DNA of 64,000 nucleotides from Halogeometricum sp. S3BR5-2 (GCF_031624635.1 NZ_JAMQOQ010000001.1:496001-560000); one strand, 5' to 3'; counted from the first letter of the stretch, positions 42,409 through 51,778 are shown. Notes: generated from the letters alone by a model not told the origin. Translations and numbers: made by a program.

Positions 42409-43509
42409 TCAGACGTTGACGCCTTCTATCTCCTCGTTGACCACGAACCTCCCCTGCGGCGTCAGTTCGCAGGGCAGTTCCGCGCCGGTGACGAGGTTGT
42501 CGTCGAACAGTTCGCCGAGGTGGTGTTCGAGTTCCGCGTCTTCGAGTTCCAGGAGCGACGCGAGGTCCACGTCCGACCCGGTGGAGTAGAGGCCGACGAG
42601 CACCTCCAGAGTCCCCTCTTCGATTTCGACGTCCCGCACGTCGCTTTTGATCCAGTGGTAGATGAGGCGGAGGTAGCGCCCGAGGATGTTCATCTTCCGG
42701 CGCGAGGCCATCGACATCTCCGAGGTCACCGTCTGGCCGTTCTCGACGTGTTGGACCGAGAGGACGAGTCGCTTCTCGTCGTCGATGGTCCGCTCGATGA
42801 CCTCGAAGAAGATGACGGACGCGAGGTCTATCTCGAACGGGCCGTCGCCCTCGCCGAGCACGTCGTTGCCGGGGAAGACAACCGACTCGTAGTCGAGGTG
42901 GAGTCCGGTCTTGCGCTTCGGCGTGTCCATCACGCGGCCGCCCACCTTCGCGGGGTGTTTCACCAGCGTCGTCGACCCGTTCAGCGTCGCGCGGAACAAC
43001 AGGAGAGAGAACTTCTCGATGGTCTCGCGGTCGCCGCCGATGACCGTCGTCCGCCGGCGATTGCCGACGATGTAGCCGACCATGACGGTGTAGTCGAAGA
43101 ACTCCTCGACTTCCGGCGGCACCTGCCCGACCGCGATGTCGAAGATGGAGGTGATGGGCACCACCGTCTTCGTCCGCGAGGTGGCGAGGATGAGTCGCCG
43201 CTCGCTCATCAGGACGCGCCCCTTCACCGGTTCGAAGGTCGCGTCGCCGCCGGCGACGAAGTTCGCCACGAAGTCGACGATGATGGACTCGCCGTTCTTC
43301 GAGCGGCGGAGCTCCTTGCGCTTCCGCGCCTCCGCCGTCTCCCCGTCTTCGGCGGGTTCTTCTTTCTGCTGACGGTAGGCTTCGAGTAGGTCGTCGTTCC
43401 CGGGGGAGGCCGTCCCTCCGTCGGTCCGGAGTCCGCGCTCGCCGTCTCGGACGTCGTCCGGCGGTTCGAGCGTCGATGCGTCGGTCTGTCGGTGGGGTTC
43501 GTCGGTCAT
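42409..43509 (-). CDS. cheF: CheF-type archaellum adaptor (CheF2)
   Basis: 366 residues. A disordered, charged N-terminal extension (~1-65) is followed by the CheF core: KGRVLMSERRLILATSRTKT, VIFFEVIERTIDDEKRLVLS, MNILGRYLRLIYHW and a C-terminal winged-helix-like part ending with FVVNEEIEGVNV. It is the last gene of the arl operon; its ATG overlaps the arlJ stop (ATGA), so CheF2 is made with the motor. It differs from CheF1 mainly in the extension. Confidence 0.9.
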   Translation of the reverse strand: MTDEPHRQTDASTLEPPDDVRDGERGLRTDGGTASPGNDDLLEAYRQQKEEPAEDGETAEARKRKELRRSKNGESIIVDFVANFVAGGDATFEPVKGRVLMSERRLILATSRTKTVVPITSIFDIAVGQVPPEVEEFFDYTVMVGYIVGNRRRTTVIGGDRETIEKFSLLLFRATLNGSTTLVKHPAKVGGRVMDTPKRKTGLHLDYESVVFPGNDVLGEGDGPFEIDLASVIFFEVIERTIDDEKRLVLSVQHVENGQTVTSEMSMASRRKMNILGRYLRLIYHWIKSDVRDVEIEEGTLEVLVGLYSTGSDVDLASLLELEDAELEHHLGELFDDNLVTGAELPCELTPQGRFVVNEEIEGVNV

Positions 43510-45263
43510 ACGCTTATCAGTGCTCCCGCGAGCGAGGAGGTCATCACGGCGCTCGCACAGCCGATCCACACGAGCACCACGAAGTGGAGGTAGGCGTTCG
43601 CCTTGTGCCCGCCGTCGACCATCCGGATCATCAGGGACGACAGCAGGGCGTTGAACAGGATGATGAGCGCCAGCAGGAACTCGATGAACGGGATGTCGTA
43701 CACGCCGGCGTAGATGAGTTGTCCGAACTCCAGTTGGTCGAGGTTCATCTGCGTCGAGAAGGAGGCGAGAATCTCGACGACTTCGAGGCCGATGAAGAAG
43801 GCGAACGACGCGGAGGCGGTGATGCCGTAGAGGACGCCGATGAGCGTGACCGTCGCCTGCTCGCGCTGGCGGCGGAGCTTGATTATCTCGTTCATGTTCC
43901 GCGAGATGAGTTCGCCGAGCTGTTTCGGTCGTCCCCCCATCTGCCGGCCGATGTTGTACATCTCGCTGAACTTCTGGATGAGATAGGAGCTGGACTCGGC
44001 GGTGAAGAAGAACCACGACCGCGTCGGCCCGATTCGCATGTTGAGCCGGACGTACAGCCGGTCTATCTCCCGCGAGAGGACGCCGAAATCCTTCGTCCGC
44101 AGCGTCTTCAGGACGGCCGTCGTCGTGCTCTGCTTGGCGCTCTCGGAGGCCCCCAGCGCGCGGATGAAGCCGGGGTACTCCTCGTCTCGCTCCTTGATGC
44201 GGTTCTCGTGCCGTCGGGCGATGATGCCCGGGATGGCCAGCGGGGTCAGCGGCGCGGCGATGAGCAGGGGGACGGGCGTGTCCAGCATGACGCCCCGCAC
44301 CGCCAGACCGAGGGACCCGACGCCGGCCGTCCCGAGGGCGAGGACGCAGACGAGGACGAACGACAGCGCCACCGCGCCGTACAGCGCGATGTCTATCTGC
44401 CGGTCGGCCTTCGTCCGGTACTCGCTCTGGACGTACCACAGGGGGTCGTGCGGCGACATCGTCTTGATGACGTAGTAGAAGCCGAGTTGGACGAAGACGA
44501 ACAGGACGATGACGGCGCCGATGGTCATCGTCGCGTCCGTCCCCGTCAGGATGGGGAGGACGATGGCGTTGATGACGGCGAACGTCATCGAGAGAATCAT
44601 CGAGAGGTAGAGGTCCTTCATCACTTCGAGGTTGCCCAAGGCGCTCTCGTAGACGGTGATGTACTTCTGGACCATCGCGTTCTGCTCGCCGAGCAGGAAG
44701 TCGTCGATATCCTGCCCCGCGCTGAGCGAGTAGGCGAGTCTGTCGAGGAAGTCCGCGAGGGGCTTCGAGGGCACCTGCCGGGCGCGGCGCTCGCAGGCGT
44801 CGTCGAGCGACTGGTTCCACGTGTCGACGAGTTGCGTGATGCGCCGCATCTCGATTGCGAGTTCGCCGTACTCCTCCTCTCTCCCTAACTGGCGGAACAC
44901 GGAGACGCGGTCGATGTTCGTTGTCGAGAGCACGGTCATGTGCGTGATGAGCAGGTGGAGTTGGTTCTCCAGGCCGCGGCGTTGCTCCTCGACGAGCAGG
45001 CGGGGGTACAGCACCGCGCCGGCGACGATGAGTACGCCGAGGAGGAAGACGGGGATGCGGACGAGCACCGGGAACGGAAGCGCGACGGCGCCGGCGAGGC
45101 TGACGAGGAAGAAGACGCCCGCGGGGGCGAGCACCGTCAGCGCGTACCGCCGGATGGGCATCGGCATCCGCTCGTAGGACTCGAGGACGGAGTCGAAGAA
45201 CGCCCGGACCTGTCTGGTCTGCGCGCCGAACCCGTCCTCGGTGCCGGTGCTCGTCTCGGACAT
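43506..45263 (-). CDS. arlJ: ArlJ, archaellum membrane platform protein
   Basis: 585 residues with two blocks of membrane helices (N-terminal ~45-85, middle ~225-360, C-terminal ~480-580) around cytoplasmic T2SSF-like domains. It is the membrane anchor on which ArlI assembles archaellins (FlaJ). Its partner arlI ends 2 bases upstream in reading order. Normal length for the haloarchaeal family (longer than the methanogen protein). Confidence 0.95.
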   Translation of the reverse strand: MSETSTGTEDGFGAQTRQVRAFFDSVLESYERMPMPIRRYALTVLAPAGVFFLVSLAGAVALPFPVLVRIPVFLLGVLIVAGAVLYPRLLVEEQRRGLENQLHLLITHMTVLSTTNIDRVSVFRQLGREEEYGELAIEMRRITQLVDTWNQSLDDACERRARQVPSKPLADFLDRLAYSLSAGQDIDDFLLGEQNAMVQKYITVYESALGNLEVMKDLYLSMILSMTFAVINAIVLPILTGTDATMTIGAVIVLFVFVQLGFYYVIKTMSPHDPLWYVQSEYRTKADRQIDIALYGAVALSFVLVCVLALGTAGVGSLGLAVRGVMLDTPVPLLIAAPLTPLAIPGIIARRHENRIKERDEEYPGFIRALGASESAKQSTTTAVLKTLRTKDFGVLSREIDRLYVRLNMRIGPTRSWFFFTAESSSYLIQKFSEMYNIGRQMGGRPKQLGELISRNMNEIIKLRRQREQATVTLIGVLYGITASASFAFFIGLEVVEILASFSTQMNLDQLEFGQLIYAGVYDIPFIEFLLALIILFNALLSSLMIRMVDGGHKANAYLHFVVLVWIGCASAVMTSSLAGALISV

Positions 45264-45265
45264 CG

Positions 45266-46933
45266 TCAGATCCTCGCCATGTCGAACGGGAGTCCCTCCG
45301 CGCCGTCGCGCTGGAAGGACTCGATGAGTTCGTTCACCTCGTGGTAGCCGGTGATGTTCTCCTGGATGGCCCGGCGGACGATTTCGGCGCGGTACTCGAT
45401 GTCGTCGTATATCTTCCGCGTGTCGTCGTAGCCGAGCAGCGTCGCGATCTTCTCCTCCATGATGAAGGAGTTGTTCCGCCCTTGGAAGACGATCTCGTCC
45501 TCGACGGGGTCCCAGTAGAACGCCTCGCGGGTGACGACCCCGCCCATCTCCTTCGAGTAGCCCTCTATCTCCTGCACGCTCGTCACGCGCCGGAGCGTCT
45601 CGTTACCGCGCTTGACCCGGTTTTGGAACAGCGCGATGTCGCAGTTCGACATGAACGTCTCGGGGACGTTGATGGGGTCGCCGGTGAACCGCTGGATCAT
45701 CGAGACGATGTCGCTCGCGTGGAACGTCAGCATCACGGGGTGACCCGTCTGGGCCGCCTGGAACGCCATGCGGCCCTCCTCCCCGCGCACCTCCCCGACG
45801 ATGATGTAGTCGGGGCGGGACCGCAGGGCGGCCGCGACGAGGTCGAACATGTCCACCTCGGAGTCGGCGCCGCGCCCCTCGCGCGTGAGGAGTTGCTGCC
45901 AGGTGTCGTGCGGCGGGAGTACCTCGGCGGTGTCTTCGGCGGTGTATATCTTCGAATCTTGGGGGATGAACGAGAGGATGGCGTTCAGCGTCGTCGTCTT
46001 CCCGGACGCCGTCTCCCCGACGACGAAGATGGTCCGCTCGTTCTCCAGCGCCATCCAGAGGTAGGCGCACAGGTCCGGTGAGAGCGTTCCGAACTTGCAG
46101 ATCTGGAAGACCGAGAGGGGAACGTCGTCGCCCTGACGGATGGTGAGGCTCGACCCCTTCAGCGACACGTCGTCGGAGTAGATGATGTTGATACGCGACC
46201 CGTCCGGGAGCGTCGAGTCGACGATGGGGTGGGCGTCGGAGACGGGGTCGCCGATGCGTTCGCCCATGTTCCGGAGCCAGTTGTCGAACTGCGCCCGCGA
46301 GTCGAACTCGACGGTCGTCTCCAGAAGGCCGTAGACGCCGTGGTCGACGTCGACCTGGTTGGGCCCGATGACGTGAATGTCCTCGTTCGCCGGGTCGCGC
46401 ATGATGGGTTCGAGCGGTCCGAGACCGACGATGTCCCGCACGAGGCGGTACTGTATCTTCTCGTAGGTCTCCTCGGACACCTGAAGCGGACCGATGTCCA
46501 GCCGCTGGATGAGTTCGTGGACCTTCCCCGTCCGGGAGCCCTCCAGCATGACTATCTCCTCCAGCAGTTCCTGGATGCGGTCCTCGTACTCCACGTCGGC
46601 CTCGGGGGCGGGCTTGGAGACGGAGCGTTCGAGCAGTTTGTCCTTCACCTGGTCGAATATCTCCCGCTCGGCCTCGTCGAGTTCCGGTTCGATGGCGTAG
46701 TACTTCGTCGTCTCCCCGAAGTTGCCGTACACCTGCGCGTAGATGGGACCGCCGAGGTGGTAGATGACGTTCGGTCGGCGGGACTCGTACTCGCTCGACG
46801 CCTCCTCGACCAGCATCGGGAACTCGCCCGTGATCTGGCGGAACCGCTTGAGGTGTTCGCGCAGGTGACCCCACCGCATCGCGTGCTGTTTCAGGTCGTC
46901 CGAGAGCTTCGCGGAGCCGTGTTCGGTCGCCAT
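45266..46933 (-). CDS. arlI: ArlI, archaellum assembly and rotation ATPase
   Basis: 555 residues, type II/IV secretion-type ATPase. Walker A GETASGKTTT is near residue 303, the Asp box and Walker B (IIVGEVRGEEGRMAFQA) near 380-400, and the His box VMLTFHASDI follows. It powers both filament assembly and rotation, as hexamers under ArlJ with ArlH on top. Start overlaps the arlH stop by one base, so synthesis is coupled. Confidence 0.97.
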   Translation of the reverse strand: MATEHGSAKLSDDLKQHAMRWGHLREHLKRFRQITGEFPMLVEEASSEYESRRPNVIYHLGGPIYAQVYGNFGETTKYYAIEPELDEAEREIFDQVKDKLLERSVSKPAPEADVEYEDRIQELLEEIVMLEGSRTGKVHELIQRLDIGPLQVSEETYEKIQYRLVRDIVGLGPLEPIMRDPANEDIHVIGPNQVDVDHGVYGLLETTVEFDSRAQFDNWLRNMGERIGDPVSDAHPIVDSTLPDGSRINIIYSDDVSLKGSSLTIRQGDDVPLSVFQICKFGTLSPDLCAYLWMALENERTIFVVGETASGKTTTLNAILSFIPQDSKIYTAEDTAEVLPPHDTWQQLLTREGRGADSEVDMFDLVAAALRSRPDYIIVGEVRGEEGRMAFQAAQTGHPVMLTFHASDIVSMIQRFTGDPINVPETFMSNCDIALFQNRVKRGNETLRRVTSVQEIEGYSKEMGGVVTREAFYWDPVEDEIVFQGRNNSFIMEEKIATLLGYDDTRKIYDDIEYRAEIVRRAIQENITGYHEVNELIESFQRDGAEGLPFDMARI

Positions 46934-47682
46934 CAGGCCACGCTCCTCGACTCGATGACGATGCCGATACCGGACCGAACCGAGAACCCGATTCGGTCGC
47001 CGACCTGTTCGCCCATCCCCGCGAACCGCTTGACGAAGATGTTCCGCCGCACGTCGTTACCGACTTCGACCATCTCCAACTTGAGGTAGACGTCGGCGAT
47101 GGAGCGGAACGGACCGATGGCGTCCTCGTCGACCGTCGAGGGGTCGACGGTGAGGATGATGGTCTTGTTCTTCGTCGTCAGTTCGCGGAAGAAGGAGATG
47201 ATCTCCAGGGCGGCCTGTCGCTCCTCGTTCTGGCGGACGAGGGCCTCGAACTGCGGGTCGTTGCGCAGGATGGCGTCGAACGTGTCGATGATGGTCACGT
47301 CCGCCTCCCAGAGCGTCTCGGCCTCCATCAGCCGCCGGAGGAGCTGTTTGCGCTCGGAGGCCGCGCCGCCGGTGAGGGCGCCGGAGGCGTCTATCTCGGC
47401 GGGGATGAAGAGCACCTCCTCGTCGAGCAGCGGTTTGACCATGTCGTACGACAGCGAGTGCATCTGGTCGAGGAAGCCGCGGACGCCCAACTCCGTGGAG
47501 ATGAGCGAGGTGACGATGTCCTCGCGGCTGAAGCCGTAGGTGAACCGCTGGGAGAGAACGCTCTTTCCGGCGCCGTAGTCGCCCTCGATGAGGACGATGG
47601 CGCCGCGGGGAATCCCCCCGCCGAGTTCCTTCTGCAGGCGGTCGTGCTGTTGCAACCCGAGTGAGAACTGATTCGATTTCAT
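46933..47682 (-). CDS. arlH: ArlH, KaiC-like regulatory ATPase of the archaellum
   Basis: 249 residues, single RecA/KaiC domain. Walker A EGDYGAGKS at ~33-41 and Walker B region VTIIDTFDAI near 130-140 are intact. ArlH binds ATP and docks on ArlI; its autophosphorylation/ATP state is proposed to switch assembly to rotation. It lacks the KaiC tandem second domain. Begins 1 base after arlG stop. Confidence 0.96.
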   Translation of the reverse strand: MKSNQFSLGLQQHDRLQKELGGGIPRGAIVLIEGDYGAGKSVLSQRFTYGFSREDIVTSLISTELGVRGFLDQMHSLSYDMVKPLLDEEVLFIPAEIDASGALTGGAASERKQLLRRLMEAETLWEADVTIIDTFDAILRNDPQFEALVRQNEERQAALEIISFFRELTTKNKTIILTVDPSTVDEDAIGPFRSIADVYLKLEMVEVGNDVRRNIFVKRFAGMGEQVGDRIGFSVRSGIGIVIESRSVA

Positions 47683-48132
47683 TTATGTGTTGAACCGGAA
47701 CGTCTCTTCGTCGCCGTCGACGACGAACGTCGCGCGGTGGTCGCCGGTGTCGAGGTCCAAGTCGCCGACGACGACTTTGACCACGCCGTGCGGTCCCCAC
47801 GCCGACTCGCCGTCCGCGATAGTGACGGTGACGTTCGTCCGGTACCGCGCGTCGACGATGACGTCGAACGTCTGACCGGTCGCCGGGAGGGACCGGGTCC
47901 CGGTGTTCTTCACGTACAGCGTGAGCGTCCCGTTGGCCGAGTCGTAGACGTTCGGCTCCGGAGCGCTGAGTATCTCCACGTCCGTACGGATGTTGTTCGA
48001 TACGTCCGCTCCTCTGTCGTCGAGGGCGCCGCTGATGTCCGTCACCGTGTTGATGAGGACGCCCGAGACGCCCGCCGCGATGACGAGGCTGGCGATGAAC
48101 AGGATGAGCGTCGGCGCGGAGACGTCGGCCAT
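47683..48132 (-). CDS. arlG: ArlG, archaellum stator protein
   Basis: 149 residues. N-terminal helix LILFIASLVIAAGVSGVLI anchors it; the rest is a beta-sandwich like archaellins (NGTLTLYVKNTG, DFVVDG-type end TFVVDGDEETFRFN). ArlF and ArlG form the stator that binds the S-layer outside the membrane. Follows arlF directly, stop-to-start without gap. Confidence 0.93.
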   Translation of the reverse strand: MADVSAPTLILFIASLVIAAGVSGVLINTVTDISGALDDRGADVSNNIRTDVEILSAPEPNVYDSANGTLTLYVKNTGTRSLPATGQTFDVIVDARYRTNVTVTIADGESAWGPHGVVKVVVGDLDLDTGDHRATFVVDGDEETFRFNT

Positions 48133-48588
48133 CTAGTTCACCACCGTGGCGTTGGTGTCGCTCACGCCGTAGGCGGTGACGACCTTGACCGTCTCGGGTT
48201 TCTCGTCGGTCATGTACTGAAGGTGGAGCGTCTGCCCCGGCGCCCAGACGTCGGTGGTGCCGTCGTCGTCGACTTCGGCGACGTCGAACTGACTCGGGTC
48301 GACGTACTCGTTGTTGAGCAGGACGGAGGTGTCGTTCACCGACAGCGTCGTCGCGCCGGTGTTCTCGATTTGGAAGTTCACCGTGTAGCTGGTCGACTCG
48401 TTACCGGTGTACGTCGCCGACGCGACGTCGATATCCGTGTTCCGCTGTTCGAGTATCCGCTCGTCGTTCGCGTGTCTCGCGTCGGTGAGTTGCTCTGCGC
48501 TCCCCGCCGCCGCGGTGTACAGCGTCCCGGTGCAGACGAGCACGCCGAGGAAGATGATGGCGGCCGACCCGCTAACGCCGAAGCCCAC
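48133..48588 (-). CDS. arlF: ArlF, archaellum stator protein
   Basis: 151 residues. N-terminal helix (GSAAIIFLGVLVCTGTLYTAA) followed by a beta domain: NFQIENTGATTLSVNDTSVLL and DVWAPGQTLHLQY. ArlF binds the S-layer protein and holds the motor. The start overlaps the end of arlCE by about 16 bases. Function from the family; the sequence is short and divergent, as typical. Confidence 0.92.
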   Translation of the reverse strand: MGFGVSGSAAIIFLGVLVCTGTLYTAAAGSAEQLTDARHANDERILEQRNTDIDVASATYTGNESTSYTVNFQIENTGATTLSVNDTSVLLNNEYVDPSQFDVAEVDDDGTTDVWAPGQTLHLQYMTDEKPETVKVVTAYGVSDTNATVVN

Positions 48589-49924
48589 GGGTCCCTCCTC
48601 GGTGCGACAGCGCCTCGGCGACGTCGCCGGCGAGGCGGCTGACGTACGTGAGGCTCTCCTTGTGGTGTTCGACGCGCAGGTCCTGCGGTTCCTCCGCCGT
48701 CGTCGCCGAGGCGGCGTTGCGGACGTGCGCGTTCATCTGTCGTTCGACGGGGCGGGAGATCCACTCCTGTTCGCGGTACTGGCGGAGCGCTCGGGCGGCG
48801 CCGATGGCGCCGCCGACGGAGACGAGGAACTGCGTCCACTCCAGCGCCACCGACTCGGCGACGTAACTCGCCGGGAGGGTCGCGAGGTAGACGTCGGCGT
48901 CCGCGTCCACCGTCGCCTCCGCCTCGGTGTCCGCACCCGCGTCCTGCGCGGACTGGGCCGCCGCGTCGGCACCGGTCGCCTCGGCCTCCGTCGCTTCCGG
49001 TTCGGCTTCGGTTTCGGCGAACTCGAAGGACCCCGCGTCCGATTCGGTCTCCTCGACCGACCCGTCGTCGAGTTCCTCCGCATCCGCCTCGTCCCCTTCG
49101 CCGAGGAGTTCCTCGGTCGTCGGCACGTCGGCGTCCCCGACCGCCAGGTCGTCGGCGTCGAGGGGTCCGTCGTCGACGTCCTCCTCGTCCCAGCCGTCGC
49201 CCTCCTCGTACTCGGCCTTCAGGTCGTCGAAACTCGACCCGCCGGCGGTCGATTTCTCTTCTTCCTCCTCGTCGCCGCCGATCGGGTCTTCCTCGCCGAG
49301 TATCTCGGCGGGGTCGTCCCGTTCGTTCTCCGCGAGTTCGTCCTCGGCGGCGAGTTCGGCCTCCTCGGCCGCCTCGTCGGCGTCGAGTTCGCCGAAATCC
49401 TCGTCGAAGAAGCTCTCGGCGTCCGCGCTGGCGACGGCGGGGTCGAGGTGTTCTTCCTGCTCCTCTTCGGCCTCGAACAGGCCGAACGACCCGCCGCCCT
49501 CCAGTCCGCCCATCTCGCGGGCGTCGTCGACGAACGGGTTGATGCCGCGGGTGACCATCTCGTAGATGTCGAGCAGTTTCCTGATGGTGTCGTCGAGTTC
49601 CTCGACGGTCTCGCCGATCTGTTTGTTCTCCTCGCGGACGGTGTTCATCCCGGAGGACGTCGCGCTGACCTCGTTCTCGAGGTCGGAGACGCGGTCTTCG
49701 AGGTCGGCGATGGCGTCGGGGTCGACGGCGCCGCCGCCGCTGAACTCGTCGTACTCCTCGTCCTCGTCGTCGAACCCCTCCAAGTCGTCTCCGAAGTCTC
49801 CGAAGTCGTCTCCGAAGTCCTCGAGGTCCTCGTCGAAGCCGAGGCCGTCGGTGGCGAGGCCCGTCCCCTCCTCCTCCGAACGCGTCTCCTCGTCCTCCCC
49901 GTGTATCCAGTCGGTCATTCCCAT
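48572..49924 (-). CDS. arlCE: ArlCE fusion, CheY-docking part of the archaellum motor
   Basis: 450 residues. N-terminal acidic run, a FlaC-type coiled coil ~75-125 (LEDRVSDLENEVSA, NPFVDDARE), an extremely acidic, probably disordered linker (~150-345) and the C-terminal FlaD/E domain (LATLPASYVAESVALEWTQF, ALRQYREQEWIS). In haloarchaea ArlCE links CheY-P and CheF to the motor. First gene of the arl operon; the promoter box lies ~180 bases upstream, so a leader of ~140 bases is predicted. A second Met at 49918 is an alternative start. Confidence 0.93.
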   Translation of the reverse strand: MGMTDWIHGEDEETRSEEEGTGLATDGLGFDEDLEDFGDDFGDFGDDLEGFDDEDEEYDEFSGGGAVDPDAIADLEDRVSDLENEVSATSSGMNTVREENKQIGETVEELDDTIRKLLDIYEMVTRGINPFVDDAREMGGLEGGGSFGLFEAEEEQEEHLDPAVASADAESFFDEDFGELDADEAAEEAELAAEDELAENERDDPAEILGEEDPIGGDEEEEEKSTAGGSSFDDLKAEYEEGDGWDEEDVDDGPLDADDLAVGDADVPTTEELLGEGDEADAEELDDGSVEETESDAGSFEFAETEAEPEATEAEATGADAAAQSAQDAGADTEAEATVDADADVYLATLPASYVAESVALEWTQFLVSVGGAIGAARALRQYREQEWISRPVERQMNAHVRNAASATTAEEPQDLRVEHHKESLTYVSRLAGDVAEALSHRGGTRGLRR

Positions 49925-50193
49925 CCGACTCGCCTCCGCTGCGTGCGACGGGCCGTCTCGACCCGCGGGTCGTTCGACGGCGACGGACGGCCCTCACACC
50001 GCCGTCGCGTCGACTCCCGGCCGGACGAGTACTCCGACGTCGGGGAAACAGGTAGCATTGACTCAGATGAACAGTCATCGGTACAAGAATGTTCCCACCA
50101 AATTATCAGCCGTGATACGAAATTTCGGGGCGACTCGCCGCCGCGTTCGGCTGTCTTCGCGCGTGTGAGAAGAATTATCCGGGTGGAACCCCG
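49925..50193. other. Divergent arlCE / KaiC-like intergenic region
   Basis: 269 bases without a gene. It contains the perfect motility palindrome at 50104-50117 and an AT-rich element AATTAT near 50171 in front of the plus-strand gene. Nothing else is recognised. Confidence 0.6.
50084..50117 (-). promoter_or_regulatory. arlCE operon promoter with motility box
   Basis: TATCAGCCGTGATA at 50104-50117 is a perfect palindrome of the TATCA-N4-TGATA type. On the minus strand, 28 bases from its first base, the sequence is TTCTTG (50089-50084), a weak TATA; on the plus strand the same offset gives GACTCG, no TATA. So it most likely drives arlCE-cheF2 on the minus strand, with a start site near 50059. 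The weak TATA would make the promoter dependent on an activator. Confidence 0.55.
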
Positions 50194-50976
50194 ATGAGCG
50201 AACCGATAGTCTACACGGAGTCATCATCTATGCCAGAGCTCGTCAAAACCGGAGTCGAAGGCCTCGACTCCATCCTCAACGGCGGCATCGTACGGAACGC
50301 CGCGGTACTCATCAGCGGCAACCCCGGAACGGGGAAGAGTATCCTCGGTCTCCAGTATCTCTACAACGGCGTCGACAAGTACGACGAGGGGGGAATCTAT
50401 CTCACCTTCGAGGAGACCGAAGACGACATTCGCCAGGCGGCGGAGTCCATCGGTTTCGACCGCTGGTCGGAGTACGTCGAGGAGGGGAAGATCAAGGTGT
50501 ACGACAAGCGCGCGCTCCTCCGGGACGGCGACTTCTCCGCCACGCTTGACCGCATCCTCGGCGACTTACAGGACACCTCCTACGACCGACTCGTCCTCGA
50601 CTCGCTGACGATGTTTCAACTGTTCTTCGAAGAGGAGAAAGAGCAGCGACACTACCTCCTGAAGTTCATCGACATCCTGAAAGACAGCGGGCTGACCTCG
50701 CTTCTGACCACCGAACAGTCGGCCATCTTCCCCGAGACCGAAATCGGACTGGAAAACTTCCTCACCGACGGGAACATCTACCTGATTCAGAGCCCCGCCG
50801 GCGCGACGAGCAACCGGTACGTCTGGGTGGCGAAGATGCGGAAGCAATCTATCAAGAATTCGATGTTCCCCCTCGAAATTAATGAAGGAGGGATTCAGAT
50901 CTACGAGCAGGCGGCCGGCTTCTCGATGGTCGGCGAGTCGCCGCCGTGGTTTGGCGAGGAAGGCGACTTAGAGTAG
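50194..50976 (+). CDS. KaiC-like RecA-superfamily ATPase
   Basis: 260 residues. One KaiC domain: GVEGLDSILNGGI, Walker A GNPGTGKSILG at ~42-52 and Walker B region DRLVLDSLTMFQL near 130-142. C-terminal residues EINEGGIQIYEQAAGF complete the fold. Similar single-domain KaiC-like proteins are common near haloarchaeal signal-transduction genes. It lies between arlCE and the archaellins and resembles ArlH in fold. Met at 50230 is a plausible alternative start, with GGAG 10 bases before it. A TTTTTT terminator follows. Confidence 0.85.
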   Translation: MSEPIVYTESSSMPELVKTGVEGLDSILNGGIVRNAAVLISGNPGTGKSILGLQYLYNGVDKYDEGGIYLTFEETEDDIRQAAESIGFDRWSEYVEEGKIKVYDKRALLRDGDFSATLDRILGDLQDTSYDRLVLDSLTMFQLFFEEEKEQRHYLLKFIDILKDSGLTSLLTTEQSAIFPETEIGLENFLTDGNIYLIQSPAGATSNRYVWVAKMRKQSIKNSMFPLEINEGGIQIYEQAAGFSMVGESPPWFGEEGDLE

Positions 50977-50985
50977 ACGGCTCCG

Positions 50986-50991
50986 TTTTTT
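50986..50991 (+). terminator. Oligo-T terminator of the KaiC-like gene
   Basis: TTTTTT begins 10 bases after the stop at 50976, behind GACGGCTCCG. It lies between two convergent units (the archaellins end at 51104). Confidence 0.55.
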
Positions 50992-51103
50992 CGCGTTCGT
51001 CTGCGGCGTCCGTTCTCTCCTTGATAGCGCGACCGCTCGGCGGTCGAGTTCGCGAAGAAATTGAAAGATAGTCGAAAAGCGATGCGAAGGGAGACTGTCG
51101 AAC

Positions 51104-51778
51104 TTAGAGTTCGACGGGGTCGCCCGCGTCCTTACCGGCGAGTTGCTGGGGCATGGTCAGGATGACCTGCGTCGTGCCGCCCGTTCGGCTCGTGATTTCG
51201 AGGGTGACCCTCTCGCCCGTGTTGAGGCCCTCATCGTGTTCAACTGTATCGTCCTGTGCTTCGATCTGCGAAGTGTTAATGGCCACTTCGTAGCGGTCGT
51301 TCATGCTGTTGAGCACGCCAAACGAGTCGTCGTCGTCCGTAACCTCCCAGAGACCGAACTCGTCAGCGTCTGGGATTCTAGCGGTGTCGGCTTCCTGAGT
51401 GCCTGCATCAGTTTCACCGTCCTTGGTCGACTGATTGGTTAACGTCTGCACAGTGGTTGAGCTCAGATACTTCACTGAGGTCTCGTTCATGTCGACGCTG
51501 CTAGAACCCGCGGCAAGGCGCACGGTTAGGTTGATACTACGAATGTTGTCGTCGCCAACGGTACCGTGGGTATTGAGCACTTCGACACGGTTGGTCACTT
51601 TGTCGACGCTCTGCTGTCCTGCGTCCTGTGCAGTCGCCTGCAGGAAGCCCGCGGTGTTCACGAGAACGCCCGCCGCAATCGCCGCGACAAGGACCATCGC
51701 GATGAACACGATGAGCGTACCGATACCGACCTGACCGCGGTCTTCTTTGCTGAATATGTTGTTGAACATTGTACTCAC
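51104..51778 (-). CDS. arlA2: Archaellin (second copy)
   Basis: 224 residues. Class III signal: KEDRG then [19 protein letters not shown]; the prepilin peptidase cuts after Gly15. The long hydrophobic N-terminal helix polymerises in the filament core, the C-terminal beta domain is exposed. Asn-linked glycosylation sites NLT, NET, NQS and NTS are present. Starts 3 bases after the stop of the first copy, so both are cotranscribed. G+C is lower than in surrounding genes. Confidence 0.95.
   Translation of the reverse strand: MSTMFNNIFSKEDRGQVGIGTLIVFIAMVLVAAIAAGVLVNTAGFLQATAQDAGQQSVDKVTNRVEVLNTHGTVGDDNIRSINLTVRLAAGSSSVDMNETSVKYLSSTTVQTLTNQSTKDGETDAGTQEADTARIPDADEFGLWEVTDDDDSFGVLNSMNDRYEVAINTSQIEAQDDTVEHDEGLNTGERVTLEITSRTGGTTQVILTMPQQLAGKDAGDPVEL
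51690..51742 (-). repeat. 53-base identical block in archaellin 2 (pair of 52395-52447)
   Basis: Bases 51690-51742 equal 52395-52447 with no mismatch, wobble positions included. The block encodes [17 protein letters not shown] and nearby residues around the cleavage site. It points to recent duplication or gene conversion. Confidence 0.9.
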
